From positions 496,001 to 560,000 of the forward strand of contig NC_015155.1 of the NCBI RefSeq assembly GCF_000179035.2: a stretch of 64,000 bases of DNA. Direction: 5' to 3'. The position numbers were made by a program, and so were the translations under genes. Shown here in pieces: positions 30,311 through 40,789 of this stretch (the first letter of the stretch is position 1; every line of letters begins with the position of its first letter). The notes beneath the pieces are model-generated. The model made no database searches. It had not been told where the DNA came from and saw nothing but the letters and a program-made list of their open reading frames with translations. The DNA comes from Mycoplasma suis str. Illinois (lineage in GTDB: Bacteria; Bacillota_I; Bacilli_A; Mycoplasmatales; Mycoplasmoidaceae).

Positions 30311-30802
30311 TTAAGTTGTTTTTTCTTTATAGAAAGAACAACTAATTTCTACTCTGATTCTTTCCTCCACCACTTTACATTTCTTTCTTAAAGAAGGAAA
30401 TCCTTTGTCTAAATCCAAATTATCATTAATTTCTTTATTTTCTAAATCGTTTTGTTGAGTTTTTCAAGTTTTCAACATTTCATTAACTTGTTGTTTTTCT
30501 CCAGTTATTCACAAACCGATTATTTGTTCATTTTTATTTCTTTCATTAATCTCTTTAGTCCAGGGAGTATCACAATTTTCTAATATCTTTGCACCTTCTT
30601 CTTTGTTTTCCCTAGAAAGAGTTCCGCATTCTTGTTTTTTTCCATTTTTAAATAAATATTCTCAGGTAAATTCAGAATTTTTAGCTAATTCTGAAAGCTT
30701 TTCTCCATTTAATCTGTTATTCAATTCAAGACCTCCTATTGCTAAACCGCTACCAAGAATTCCAATAGCTAAAGATGTTAGGACTCCTTTAAGTCCTATC
30801 AC
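30311..30802 (-). CDS. Family B exported protein, GTG start
   Basis: 163 aa. MIGLKGVLTSLAIGILGSGL, then FTWEYLFKNGKKQECGTLS, NCDTPWTKEINE, IIGLWITGEKQQVNEMLKTW, RKKCKVVEERI, VEISCSFYK. Same order as other members but with an E-Y-L/V-F/L-K-N-G-K/D-K-x-x-C-G module shared with 30842, 38799 and 39552. It sits between two family D blocks. Confidence 0.72.
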
Positions 30803-30841
30803 TTAATTATTTAAAGAATATTTTTAAACCTTTTCTTTAAA

Positions 30842-31393
30842 TTATTGGTTATCTGACTGCGTCTCTGACGAGTCAGATGGTTTAGATTTTTTCTCAAATT
30901 TACAAATTATTTCCACATTTCCTTCCTTCTCTTTAATTTCACATTTACTTTCTGTTTTTAGAGAATTAATTCCTCCTTCCGTTTTTATTTGTTCGTTTAA
31001 TTCTTTATTGTCTATATCATTATTGGAATCTTTTCAAACATTCAGCATACTCTCAACAGATTCTTTATTTCCGGAAACCCACAATCCTAAGATATTCTCT
31101 CCAGAATTTTTATTTTTTATTTCTTTTGTTCAAGGGGTGACACATTTTTCTTCTCCAACTTGAGCGCCCTCTCCGTCATTTAATTTCAGACTACCACAGA
31201 TAACCTTCTTATCATTTTTCAAAACATATTCTCAAGAAAACTCTTCACCTATTTGAATATCTTGTTTTAAGTCTTTATTAGTTAAATTCTTTAAGCCCAT
31301 ATATTCTTTACCTGCATATACTGCTCCACTACCAGCAATTCCAACCAACAACATTCCTGAAAATATTTTTCCAATTAAAGCTAAACTTGCCAA
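30842..31393 (-). CDS. Family B exported protein, TTG start
   Basis: 183 aa. MASLALIGKIFSGMLLVGIA, GSGAVYAGKEYMG; FSWEYVLKNDKKVICGSLKL, KCVTPWTKEIKN, ILGLWVSGNKESVESMLNVW, ESKCEIKEKEGN, VEIICKFEKK, and a Ser/Asp tail. Closest to the gene at 30311. Upstream spacer holds one of the CCGCT hairpins (31422-31438). Confidence 0.72.
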
Positions 31394-31421
31394 TTTAGTT
31401 CTTTATATATAAATTAAAGAA

Positions 31422-31438
31422 GCCGCTCTGTAAGCGAC
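31422..31438. terminator. Family D-type intergenic hairpin GCCGCT/AGCGAC
   Basis: Imperfect copy of the CCGCTCT...AGCGG element, between the family D stop at 31462 and the family B start at 31393. T-rich on the minus side, so a terminator for the family D gene is likely. Confidence 0.5.
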
Positions 31439-31461
31439 TTCAAAAGTCAAAAATTGAAATT

Positions 31462-32449
31462 TTATTTATTTCTTTCCACCAAAGCATCACATTGATTTTT
31501 TTCTTTAAATTGGGAGTTTTTGCAGATAATGTTTTTTATTACTCCTTCATAATTTTGGAAAAAAATCATTTTTTCTTTTACTTCTAATCATTCTTTGTGA
31601 ATTTCCGATAATTTTTGCTTAGTTTCATTCAATTTCTTAATAATTTCATTGGATTTTTCTTGAAGTTCTTGCCCATCGAAATAAAGAGAAGAAAACAATC
31701 TTTCTAAAGAGAGAATATTTAAAGAAACATTAAGAAGTGATGAATCTATTAAATCTTTTTGTTTGGAAAGGGAGGTTCTTTCCAATTCATCACTTTTTTG
31801 AAAAATTTTTTTAATATTCTCTCTTTCTGAAGAAATTTGTTTGCGAACTTCTCTTAATGTTTCTTTAGCTCTTTTTCCCTCGGTTTCTTGTTTCCCCCCC
31901 ATTAGAATCTGAATTTTGAGCTCTTAATTCATTATTCTTATCTCCACTATCTATAGCTTCTAGGATTGAACTAAATAATTTTTCTCAATTTTCAAAAAAT
32001 TCATTAAATTTTTTCAGTAACTTTATTCCACTTGAAATATTCTCTAATTCTGCTAACACTTTCATTTTTCTATTTCTTTGATCTGAAATCAAAGAAGAAA
32101 TTCTGGAAAGATTTTTAATTACTCCTGAATGATTTTCGAAAACTTCAGACAATTTACTTTCTGTTTGAGAGATTGTCTTTAAAGCTTCTTCTATTCCTTG
32201 ATTTTTTATATCCTTAATACTCTCTGAATCTTTTATTGCTTTGGATAATTTTTCAAGTAAGGGTTTTAATATTTCCAACTTTTCTTCCTCTTCTTTTATG
32301 AATTTTTCTGAACTTCCATCCTTCAAAGAAATATTGTCCGTAGAAAATATGGAATTTTGTGCCAAGCTATAGGGGATTAAATAAGCTGAAAGTCCTGAAG
32401 TTCCTGCCAAAATAACTCCTAAAGTTATTACTTTTGAAAAAGTAAACAT
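31462..32449 (-). CDS. Family D coiled-coil protein, phase-OFF by poly-G (C7)
   Basis: MFTFSKVITLGVILAGTSGL, SAYLIPYSLAQ; half one with KLSKAIKDSESIKDIKNQ, then RAQNSDSNGG and G7 (plus 31894-31900). Six or nine Gs would give KQETEGKRAKETLREV and half two ending HKEWLEVKEKMIFFQNYEGV, IKNIICKNSQF. The present frame ends about 10 residues after the tract. 988 bp, one over 329 codons. Confidence 0.74.
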
Positions 32450-32512
32450 TCCTAAATATTCAAAGAAAATTTACACTTATTCCCCCTTAATGAGGATCTC
32501 AAGAATTTTTAA

Positions 32513-33524
32513 TTATTCTTTCGATAAAGTTAAACATTCATTCTCATCTGAATTTTGAAAATTCTGGCAGATTTTATTTTTAGTTTGTCCTTCATAATTT
32601 TGAAAAACAAGAATATCTTTTTTTATTTCTTCCCACTCCTCATTAACTCTCTTAATTTCTTTCTTCAAATTATTCAAACTATCTATTGTTTGATTAATTT
32701 GAATTTTCTTTCCAGAAGCTTCCGCACTTAAATAAGAAATTAAGACTTTTAGGGAAGTCATATTCAATTTCAGTTTGAAAATGAAATCAAACAATTCTAC
32801 CTCTTTTTTCACTAATTTCAATTCGAGTAAATCTTCTCCTTTGAGGAGGATGTTTTTTAATTCTTCGGAAATTGAAGAAAATTCTCTCTTAACACTTTCT
32901 AATGTTTCTTTAGCTTTTTCTGATTCTCTTTTTTCTTGACTTCCTGATTGCCCCCCCCCCAGCAGAACCGGAAGAGGAAGAAGAACTTTCTGACATTTGT
33001 GGTGTATTTTGTGAGCCTTTATTTATCTCTTCCACTATTTTTGTGGAAGATCCTTCTCAACTTTTAATAGCTTCATTCAATTTTTTCAATAATTTTTTTT
33101 GATAAGAAACATTTTCTAATTCAGATTGTTTTCAGAACGATTCTAGATTTAATCTATGCAATTCTTCCGACAACTTAAGAATTAAATTAATAATTTTTAA
33201 ATCTTTTTCGTAAAGATTAGTTAAGTTTCCCTCTTCTTTCGAGATAGAGGAGAAAAGTTTTTCTATTTTTTCTTGCTTAAGATTTCTCAATTCAAATAAA
33301 TTTTTTAGAGCTAAAAATAATTTTTCTTTCAAAGAATTAAGGAGATCTAAGTTTTCTTTTTCTGAGATAGAAAAATTTTCTAATGTTTTTTCTGAAGAGA
33401 TGGGGGAAGAAAACAAAAAATCTTTAGATTTTCCTCCCAAACCATAAGTAATTAAGTAACCTGAAAGTCCGGAACTTCCGGCCAATAAAGCACCTAAAGT
33501 TATTATTTTTGAGAAAGTAAACAT
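32513..33524 (-). CDS. Family D coiled-coil protein, phase-OFF by poly-G (C10)
   Basis: MFTFSKIITLGALLAGSSGL, SGYLITYGLGGK; half one helical; SSSSSGSAGGG then G10 (plus 32951-32960). Nine Gs would give QSGSQEKRESEKAKETLESV and half two ending NEEWEEIKKDILVFQNYEGQ, TKNKICQNFQN. 1012 bp is one over 337 codons. Confidence 0.75.
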
Positions 33525-33546
33525 TCTTTCTATAAAGTTAAAAGAT

Positions 33547-33561
33547 CCGCTCTCAGAGCGG
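33547..33561. terminator. Family D intergenic hairpin CCGCTCT-C-AGAGCGG
   Basis: Seven-base perfect stem, the best-formed copy of the element, between the stop at 33591 and the start at 33524. T-rich run follows on minus (CTTTTAACTTT). Confidence 0.6.
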
Positions 33562-33590
33562 GTTTAATGTTAAAAATTCATAATTTTTGA

Positions 33591-34591
33591 CTATTCTTTT
33601 TCATTTGAGACTAAACATTTATCTTTTTCTGAGAACTGAATATTCTTGCAAATAATTTTTTTAATTTTTCCTGCATAATTTTGGAAATAAATAATTTTTT
33701 CTTTCAGTTCTATTCATTCTTCGTGAACTTTTCTTAATTCCTCTTTCGAAATATTTAATTCAGAAATAGTTTTATTTATTTGCAATTGAAGCTCAATGGA
33801 AACCATATTTAGATCTACAGAAAAATCTTTAAGTATAGAAGCAGTTTCCTCTAATCTTTCCAAAAGTAATTTTTGTCTAACTTCAGACATTTGCAATTCA
33901 TTTTCTGTTTTTCAAAATTTTGCTAATTCTTGTTGCAAACTTACTTCCATTAAAGAAAAAGTTACTCTAACATCTTCTAATGCATTTTTTGCATTTCTGC
34001 TGGCTTCACTAGCTTCCTTATTATGTTCATTCTCAGTATTTTGTGCCCCCCCCGAGATTCTGAACTTTCAGAATTATTTCTATCTATTTCCTTAACCACA
34101 GAACTCAATAATTTTTCTTGCGCCTTAATGAACTTATCTAATTGATTCAATAAATTTTTCAAATAATTTATTGTTTTTAGATTTGATTGAATTTTTAACT
34201 TATTCTCGTTTTGATTAGAAATTTCTTTTAAAGTGGAAGATAATTTCTGAATTATCTTCAAATTTTTATTGTGAAAATCTATTAGTTTATTTTCTGTTTC
34301 CAGAATTTTTTGAAAAAATTCTTTCATTTTTCCATCTTTAATATCTTTTAGATTTATAGAATTTTTAACAGCTTTTTCTAATTCTTCCAGAAGAGGATTC
34401 AAAGTTTCTAACATTTTCTTTTCTTTTTCAGAAAAATCTTTAATATTTTCGGAAACATTGGAGTCGCTCTGAGAGGAAAATAAAAAATCTTTAGCTTTTT
34501 CTCCCAAACTATAAGGAATTAAATAGGTTGAAAGGCCGGTTGTTCCGGCCAATAAAACCCCTAAAGTTATTACTTTTGAGAAGGTAAACAT
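33591..34591 (-). CDS. Family D coiled-coil protein, phase-OFF by poly-G (C8)
   Basis: MFTFSKVITLGVLLAGTTGL, STYLIPYSLGEK; half one with LLEELEKAVKNSINLKDIKD; NNSESSESRGG then G8 (plus 34046-34053). Nine Gs would give AQNTENEHNKEASEASRNAK and half two ending HEEWIELKEKIIYFQNYAGK, IKKIICKNIQF. The present frame adds about 20 basic residues and stops. 1001 bp, one short of 334 codons. Confidence 0.75.
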
Positions 34592-34650
34592 TTAACTATT
34601 TTTAGAAATTACCACCCCAAAATTCAAGCCTTTCAATTGTTCTCTAACTA

Positions 34651-35670
34651 TTATTTTTGAAATAAATTTTTTGAAAAATCTTTGCAATTCACTGTTTCTT
34701 CTCGAGAATCACTTATATATTTATGTTCAGAATTTTTGCAAATAGCATTTTTCAAAATTCCTCCATAATTTTGAAAAGAAGCTATTTTCTTTTTAATCTC
34801 TTCTCAATCTTGATTTGCTTGTTTTAACTTTTCTCTTAATTGGTTCAATTCTTCTATTTTTTTATTAATTTCTTTTTGTTTTTCTAAAGATTTTTCTTGT
34901 AGGCCGGCAACCGATAAGTTTAGAAAAGCTATGCTGGTACGTAAATTCACGAAATAAAAAGTTAAACTAGTTTCTTCTTTCAATAATTCTCCTTCCTTTT
35001 TACTTTTTTCCAATAACAAAGAAGTTAGAGAGGCTTGAACTTTTTGAAAATTTTCATTAACTTCTTCTAATGTTTTCTTTGCTTGCGTTGAAGCGCTAGT
35101 GCCCCCCCCCGCAGAAGAAGTTGTGCTAGAAGTTTGATTTTCTTTATCTTTCTCTTCTATTAATTTCACAATCGGCTCTAAGTTGCCATATAAAGAATTA
35201 ATGGATTCTCCTATTTTTTTCATCAAATTTTGCAAGTACTCATTTCTTCTTAAATTTGCTTCAATCTCCATTTTTCTATTACTTTGTTGTTTAGCTTCTC
35301 CAAGCAATTTTTCTATATTTTCTATGAGCTCTTTATTTTTCTGATAAAGGGATGAAAGTAAGGAATCAGTGCTAGTTATAGATTGCATAAAGTTTTGCAT
35401 AGATTGATTAATTAAGTCCCGCAACTCAATAGATTTTTTTAGAGTTTTTGTTAATTCAGAGAACAAAATTCTTAATTGCTCTAGTATTTCTTTTTCTTCT
35501 TTCGAGAAATTTTCCCATTTTCCTGAAGAAGAAGAATATGAAGATTTAAAGAGGGCTTCATTGACTGAATTTTTTGAGCCACTCAAATAATAGGGAATTA
35601 AGTAGGCTGAAAGCCCAGAACCTCCAGCCAACACAACTCCTAGAGATATTACTTTAGAGAAAGTAAACAT
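34651..35670 (-). CDS. Family D coiled-coil protein, phase-ON poly-G (C9)
   Basis: 339 aa, intact. MFTFSKVISLGVVLAGGSGL, SAYLIPYYLSG; half one ELTKTLKKSIELRDLINQSM; TTSSAGGGTSASTQAKKTLE with G9 (plus 35102-35110) in frame; half two with long helices, NQLREKLKQANQDWEEIKKK, SFQNYGGILKNAICKNSEHK, then a 25-residue C-terminal extension with a further Cys. It heads the 34.6-37.8 kb sub-cluster sharing the Y-L-S/K-x-S/A start. Confidence 0.78.
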
Positions 35671-35697
35671 TTAGTTATTCATGTAAAACTAAAGAAA

Positions 35698-35713
35698 CCG
35701 CTCTAGAAGAGGG
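35698..35713. terminator. Family D intergenic hairpin CCGCTCT-AGA-AGAGGG
   Basis: Slightly imperfect copy of the repeated element, between the stop at 35727 and the start at 35670. Confidence 0.5.
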
Positions 35714-35726
35714 TTAAATTTAATTT

Positions 35727-36762
35727 TTATTCTTTCTTGTTGGGAGAATTTTCTTCTTCTTTTTCGCAATCTATTTTGAAATATTTCTCCGCTATTGAAA
35801 AATTTTTGAGTTGTGAATTTTGACAAATAGCATTTTTAAGAGAGCCTGAATAATTTTTAAAAACAGGTATTAAATCTTTTAAGTCTTCTCACTCATCATT
35901 AATTTCTTTAAGTTCTTTTCTATATTTGTTTAACTCATTTATTTGTTTATTAATTTCTTCTTGTTTTTCTTTTCTCTTCTCATTAAGTCCTGAAATTAAC
36001 AAATTCAAGAAAGCCATGTTAGCTTGTAAGTTGTAAATTGCGGAAGTAAATTTTGCTCTATTCAATAAAAATCCTGTAGTTAATTGACTTTGTTGAAGAG
36101 ACATAGAAGCTAAAAATAATTGAACTTCTTCAAATTTCTTTTTCACTTCTTCTAATGTTTCTTTAGCTTTTCTTGAGGCTTCGCTGCCAGAGCTTTTTGT
36201 TCCTGTGCCCCCCCCGAGGAATTATTTTTATTCATTTCTTCTTTATTTATTGCTTCTGTAGTTGTCTCGAAAATTTATTTAAATGATCAATTAATTCTTT
36301 TAGCTGGGACAATAATTTTCCATAATATTCGGATTCCTTCAATTTAGACTCATTATCCAACTTATTCTTAGTTTGCTTCTTTATCTCCTCATACAATCCC
36401 TCAACTCTACTCATTATTGTTTGACTTTCTTTATAAAGAGAAGATAACTTTGTATCTGAATTGAAAATTTTTTCCATAAGTTCTTTCATAGATTTATATT
36501 TCAAATCTCTTAATTGAATGGACTTTTTAACAATTTCTGCAAATTTTTCATATAAAGGATTCAAATCTTTAAGTTTTTGCTCTTCTTCTTTGGAGAATTC
36601 TCCCAAATCATCAAAAGGGTGTGGAAGATTTCTGTCCTCAAAGAAAGTTTTTCCGGCAGTATTTTCAGAATCTTTTAGATAAAAGGGGATTAAGTAAGCT
36701 GAAAGTCCGGAACCTCCGGCTAATAAAACTCCTAAAGTTATTACTTTTGAAAAAGTAAACAT
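35727..36762 (-). pseudogene. Family D protein with two -1 frameshifts (T run and C8 tract)
   Basis: MFTFSKVITLGVLLAGGSGL, SAYLIPFYLKD; half one to HLNKF. A T4 run near 36270 needs one more T, and G8 (plus 36208-36215) needs nine. With both, the protein is 345 aa, with GTGTKSSGSEASRKAKETLE at the joint and half two ending NDEWEDLKDLIPVFKNYSGS, LKNAICQNSQL. 1036 bp is two short of 346 codons. Two separate lesions suggest this copy is more than simply switched off, unless the T-run is a sequencing error. Confidence 0.62.
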
Positions 36763-36823
36763 TGATTAATTCAAAAAACTATATAAGATAGCTTAAAGAC
36801 TCTGTTTTTTTGGTCAAAAACTA

Positions 36824-37830
36824 TTATTGGGATGATTTTTCACAATTTATTTTTTCCTCATTTTCAATTAATTCATCTAATTGAAGTTCCGAATTCTTAC
36901 AGATAGCATTTCTAAGAACTCCTTCATAATTTTTGAAAAAAATAACTTTTTCCTTAATATCCTCTCATTCTTTGTTAATTTCTCTCAATTCTTTTCGCAA
37001 TTTATTTAATTCCTCTATCTTTTCATTTATTTTTTCTTGATTTTCTTTTGATTTCAAGTTAAGGGATGATACTAACAAATTAAGTAAAGAAATATCTGCC
37101 CTTAAAGAAGATAGATAAAGTAACAGGTCTGCTCTTTTATTCAAAACAATTGAAGTTAATTTTTCTTTTTGTGTTGACAAATCAATAAAAAATATTTGTT
37201 GTTTTTGGAAGTTCAATTTCACTTCCTCTAATGTTTCTTTTGCTCTTTTAGAAGCTTCGCTATTGGAATTTTCTTGATGTCCCCCCCCGAAGTAGAGGAG
37301 GATTCTTGTCCTTTCTCTATTGCCTCAATAGTTGTTTCGAAAAAACTAAGTAATTTTTCTATTGAGCTTCCCAGTTGTTTTAATCAACTTTCAGAACTTT
37401 TACTTTGAATTAATTCAGATTCGGCACTCAACTTACTTATTTCTTTTTTCTTAATAATTTCACTAAATTTTTCTAATTCTGAGATAATCTTTTCTCCATT
37501 CTCGTAAAGACTAGATATTTGTGAATCTGTATCTAAAGATGATTTAAAAAGCTCTTTCATTTTTTCATACTTAAGACCTCCGAGAACAAAAGATTTTTTC
37601 AAAATTTCAGATAATTTTTGGAAAAGAATTTTTAAATCTCCCAATAATTCTTTTTCTTTTGAGGAAAAATTTTCTAGATTGTCTGACTTATCGTAGGAAT
37701 TGGAAAACAATGTTTTGTTTACTCCTTCTGGCTTTGCTTCGCTTAAGTAATAAGGAATTAAATAGGCAGACAACCCAGAAGTTCCGGTCAATAAAACTCC
37801 TAAAGTTATTACTTTCGAGAAAGTGAACAA
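36824..37830 (-). CDS. Family D coiled-coil protein, phase-OFF by poly-G (C8)
   Basis: TTG start, MFTFSKVITLGVLLTGTSGL, SAYLIPYYLSEAK; half one helical; QESSSTSGG then G8 (plus 37281-37288). Nine Gs would give HQENSNSEASKRAKETLEEV and half two ending NKEWEDIKEKVIFFKNYEGV, LRNAICKNSEL. 1007 bp, one short of 336 codons. Confidence 0.75.
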
Positions 37831-37870
37831 TTTAGTTAGTTAAAAATTCTATATATAAAAACTAAAGAAT

Positions 37871-37885
37871 CCGCTCTGGAAGCGG
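37871..37885. terminator. Family D-type hairpin CCGCTCTGGAAGCGG
   Basis: Copy of the intergenic element upstream of the last gene in the block. There is no minus-strand gene immediately upstream to terminate, so this copy may be a leftover of a deleted family D gene or act on the leader of 37830. The rest of 37831-38109 shows nothing else recognisable. Confidence 0.5.
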
Positions 37886-38109
37886 TTTCAACATTCAAAA
37901 TTTTCATTTTTTTAATAAAAACTAATTCTGATTTTTCTTTAAATCTCTTTTATATATTTATTTCTTTATTTTCGAAAAAAGAATAATTCTCTGGTATTAC
38001 AAATGTTTATTAAAAATTATTTAAAGTTAAGTGGTTCTTCATAAGCCCTTTTATTATAAGGTTTTTTTAATAACATGAAATTGTATATTAGGTAATTACT
38101 GATAGTTAA

Positions 38110-38736
38110 TTGATATTTTTTAAATATCTATTAACAGCTATCATCTCCTTGACTGGAGGGGCTAACTCTATTATCTTTCTTACCCCTGCGGGGGGGGGCA
38201 TCACAAACCTAAGTTGACAAAAACTTAACAAAGATTTAGAAAAAGGGTTTGCCAAACAGGCAAACCAAATTGATGAACAAACCAAAAGAATTAAAAAAGA
38301 GGAACAAGAAAGTAAAAAGAATTTTGAAACACTAAGCAAAAAGAACGAAACAAATAAAAGAAAAAGAAGGGAAACTGAACAAAAAAGAGAAGAATTAGAG
38401 AAACAAAGTGAACAAACAGCTGAATCTATTAAGCAAAAAGAAAAAGAACTTAAGAGTAAAAAAGAAGAAATAACAAATAAATTGAAAGAGGAAAATAAAA
38501 AATTATTTGATAAGGCAAAAGAATCTGCCCAAAAATTTAATGCAAAAATACAAAAGGTCTATCAAGAAAATTCCAATAAATTAAAGAAAGCTCTAGAAGA
38601 TTTGAAAACTTCAAATGAACAATTAATTTCTGAATTAGCAGAAAAAATTAATGATTTACCAAATCAAATATTCAAATTTAACGAAAAAAACCAAGAAAAT
38701 GGCTCTTCCTCTTCTAAAAGCGAAAAACAAAAATAA
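38110..38736 (+). CDS. Plus-strand exported coiled-coil protein, phase-ON poly-G (G9)
   Basis: 208 aa, TTG start right after a stop. Anchor MIFFKYLLTAIISLTGGANS, IIFLTPAGGG with G9 (38190-38198) in frame, ITNLSWQKLNKDLEKGF, then a Lys/Glu/Gln coiled coil to the end (KLKKALEDLKTSNEQLISEL). The only complete plus-strand gene in the first 56 kb. The anchor lacks the family D signature, so the family is uncertain, but the anchor/tract/coiled-coil plan is the same as in the family D gene at 9004. Confidence 0.72.
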
Positions 38737-38757
38737 TTTTTAAGAAGTAATGAAGAA

Positions 38758-38779
38758 AAAAGAGGCTTACGCCTCTTTT
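38758..38779. terminator. Bidirectional terminator AAAAGAGGC-TTAC-GCCTCTTTT
   Basis: Nine-base perfect stem with A-run before and T-run after, placed between two converging genes (plus gene ending 38736, minus gene ending 38799). Confidence 0.8.
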
Positions 38780-38798
38780 CTTTTTTATCTAATTTCTC

Positions 38799-39272
38799 CT
38801 ACTCGTGTTCTTTTCCTCTTTCAAACTTACAAGCTATTTCAATTCTGTTATCTCCTTCTTTTCTATTTATTTGACATTTTTGACCCATCGACAAGTAGGA
38901 AGCACTTCTTGAAATAATTCTTAATTTATCACTTAATTCTTTATTATTCAAATCATTTCTTTGGTTTTCTCATCACTGAGAAAGCATAGAATCAATAATT
39001 TCTTCCTCCCCTATTATTCATCAACCTATTACATTATTTCCAATATTTTCTCTTCTAACTCTAGAAGATCAATGAGTGTCACATTTTGTTTCTTCATTTT
39101 CCTTACCAAATCTTTTAAACTCTTCTTTATTTCCAGTTTTTAAGTAGTATTCTCACTTAAAAGATTCTTCTGGAGAAATTACTTTCTTTAATTGATAACC
39201 ACCTACAGCTAATCCACTACTAGCTGCCCCAACAGCTAATAATCCTCCCACAACTTTAGCCAATAGAGTCAT
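38799..39272 (-). CDS. Family B exported protein
   Basis: 157 aa. MTLLAKVVGGLLAVGAASSG, GGYQLKKVISPEE; FKWEYYLKTGNKEEFKRFGK, TKCDTHWSSRV, VIGWWIIGEEEIIDSMLSQW, QKCQINRKEGDNR, IEIACKFERG. The first Cys of the family is replaced (E-E-F-K-R). Four of its Trp codons are paired UGA-UGA. Confidence 0.72.
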
Positions 39273-39317
39273 TATTTAATATTCTTTTTCCTTAATTAAA
39301 AATATTAAGGAAAAAAT

Positions 39318-39545
39318 AAAGAATTAATTAGTAAAAATGTCTTTTCAAAGATCTTTCAAATTTTCTTTCAATTCCAATAAATTTTCCCTTAAATAGAAAT
39401 TTTCAAAACCTTTTATATCATCTTTCTTTAACAAGCCTTATATCTCTTTCTCTAAAGAAAATCACTTTCGCTTATCAGCCTGAATTTTCTTTAGATATGA
39501 CAAAGCTCTAGTGGAAATTCAACTTTCATAAAAATGAGAGTTTAA
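39318..39545 (-). pseudogene. Degenerate helical gene remnant
   Basis: Between two family B genes one minus frame reads WISTRALSYLKKIQADKRKW, then a TAA, then GLLKKDDIKGFENFYLREN and LLELKENLKDLWKDIFTN with a terminal stop. No start codon is present. The helical K/L/E composition resembles family C/D C-termini. Likely the tail of a decayed gene. Confidence 0.35.
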
Positions 39546-39551
39546 ACATTA

Positions 39552-40022
39552 TTACTCGCAAAAAATTTCTACTTTTTTCAATTTCAAGTCTTCTTTAATG
39601 TGACATTTATTTTCCTTATCTTTTTTAAGAGAAGAAATTCCTTCTTTGGTTTTTCACTTATAGGTATTTTCTCCTTTAAAGGTTTCCCAACTTTTTAAGA
39701 AAAGATCAACTTTTTCCATATCTCCTATTATTCATCATCCAATCTCTTTCTTTATATTCTCTGAACTAACTTTTTTAGATCAAGGAGTTATACATTCGAC
39801 AACCTTACCTTCTTCATTTTCTAACCTACCACATTCTTTTTTATTCTTATTGCTTATTAAAAAATACTCTCAAGAATATTCTGATGTCTTAGCTAATTCA
39901 GAAATACTTTCATCTATAAATCTTTTCTTAAATTCATAACTTCCAAAAGTTAATCCTCCGCCAACAGTTCCTGCAAGAGCTATCCCTCCTACAACTTTAG
40001 TTAGAAGTGAAAGGGATGTCAT
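39552..40022 (-). CDS. Family B exported protein
   Basis: 156 aa. MTSLSLLTKVVGGIALAGTV, GGGLTFGSYEFKKRF; YSWEYFLISNKNKKECGRLE, ECITPWSKKVSS, EIGWWIIGDMEKVDLFLKSW, NKCHIKEDLKLKK, VEIFCE. Close relative of 38799 and 30311. Confidence 0.72.
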
Positions 40023-40041
40023 CCCTTACTTCTCTAAAGAC

Positions 40042-40590
40042 TTAATTTTCCAAACAAACTATTTCAACTCTATTGTTCTCATCTTTTATTTGACATTTAT
40101 TTCTAACCTCTAATTCTTTAATATCTGACTCTATCTTGTAACTTTTACTCTCTCCTCTTAAATCATTATCTTTTCATTCTGACAAAATTTCGGTCACTTT
40201 ATCTTTTCTACCTCTTATTCATAAACCTTTCTTATTTGGATTCTGTTCTTTAATTTGCTTGTATCACTGAGTAACACAAACATATTTCTTCTCAACTCTT
40301 TTTATTTCTAAATCTTCATGATATCCTGCAGCCTTAACTTCTATTTCCCATTGACATATATCCTGTTCATTTCCCTCAACAGATACAGTTTCCCATAATA
40401 AATCCTCTTCTTTTGGAGCTTCAACAACTTCTTCGATAATATCATCTCCCGAATTATCTACTCTTTCATTCTTTTGGTTTTGTTCCCCTTCAGGTTTTTC
40501 TAAAAACTTAAAAACACCATAACTACCACCAGCTAATCCAGCGAAAGATCCGCCTGCAATTAATAATATTTTGGAAATGCCTAAAGTCAT
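40042..40590 (-). CDS. Family B exported protein
   Basis: 182 aa. MTLGISKILLIAGGSFAGLA, GGSYGVFKFLEKPEG, an acidic linker, LLWETVSVEGNEQDICQWEI, KYVCVTQWYKQIKE, KGLWIRGRKDKVTEILSEWK, RNKCQIKDENNR, VEIVCLEN. The L-W-E-T-V motif links it to the 49-52 kb members. Confidence 0.73.
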
Positions 40591-40603
40591 TACTGGTTAA
40601 AAA

Positions 40604-40789
40604 CTAGCTTTTTAACTTTTTTCTCTTATCTTCTTCACCCTCAACTTCCATTTCTTGCTCAACATTTTGTTTATTCTCCCCCACCATAGCATCTCTTAGA
40701 AGAATGTTGTAAGATAAATAGCTTGAACCGAATATGCCTGCGGTTCCCACAATCATGGACATAATTTTGCACCTAAAACTTACCGACAT
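40604..40789 (-). CDS. Small exported protein with charged tail
   Basis: 61 aa. MSVSFRCKIMSMIVGTAGIF, GSSYLSYNILLRDAMVG, then an acidic/basic tail (EQEMEVEGEEDKRKKLKS). Its first ten bases overlap the 3' end of the upstream gene. Family A-like in size, with an unusual Cys at residue 7. Confidence 0.55.
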   Translation of the reverse strand: MSVSFRCKIMSMIVGTAGIFGSSYLSYNILLRDAMVGENKQNVEQEMEVEGEEDKRKKLKS

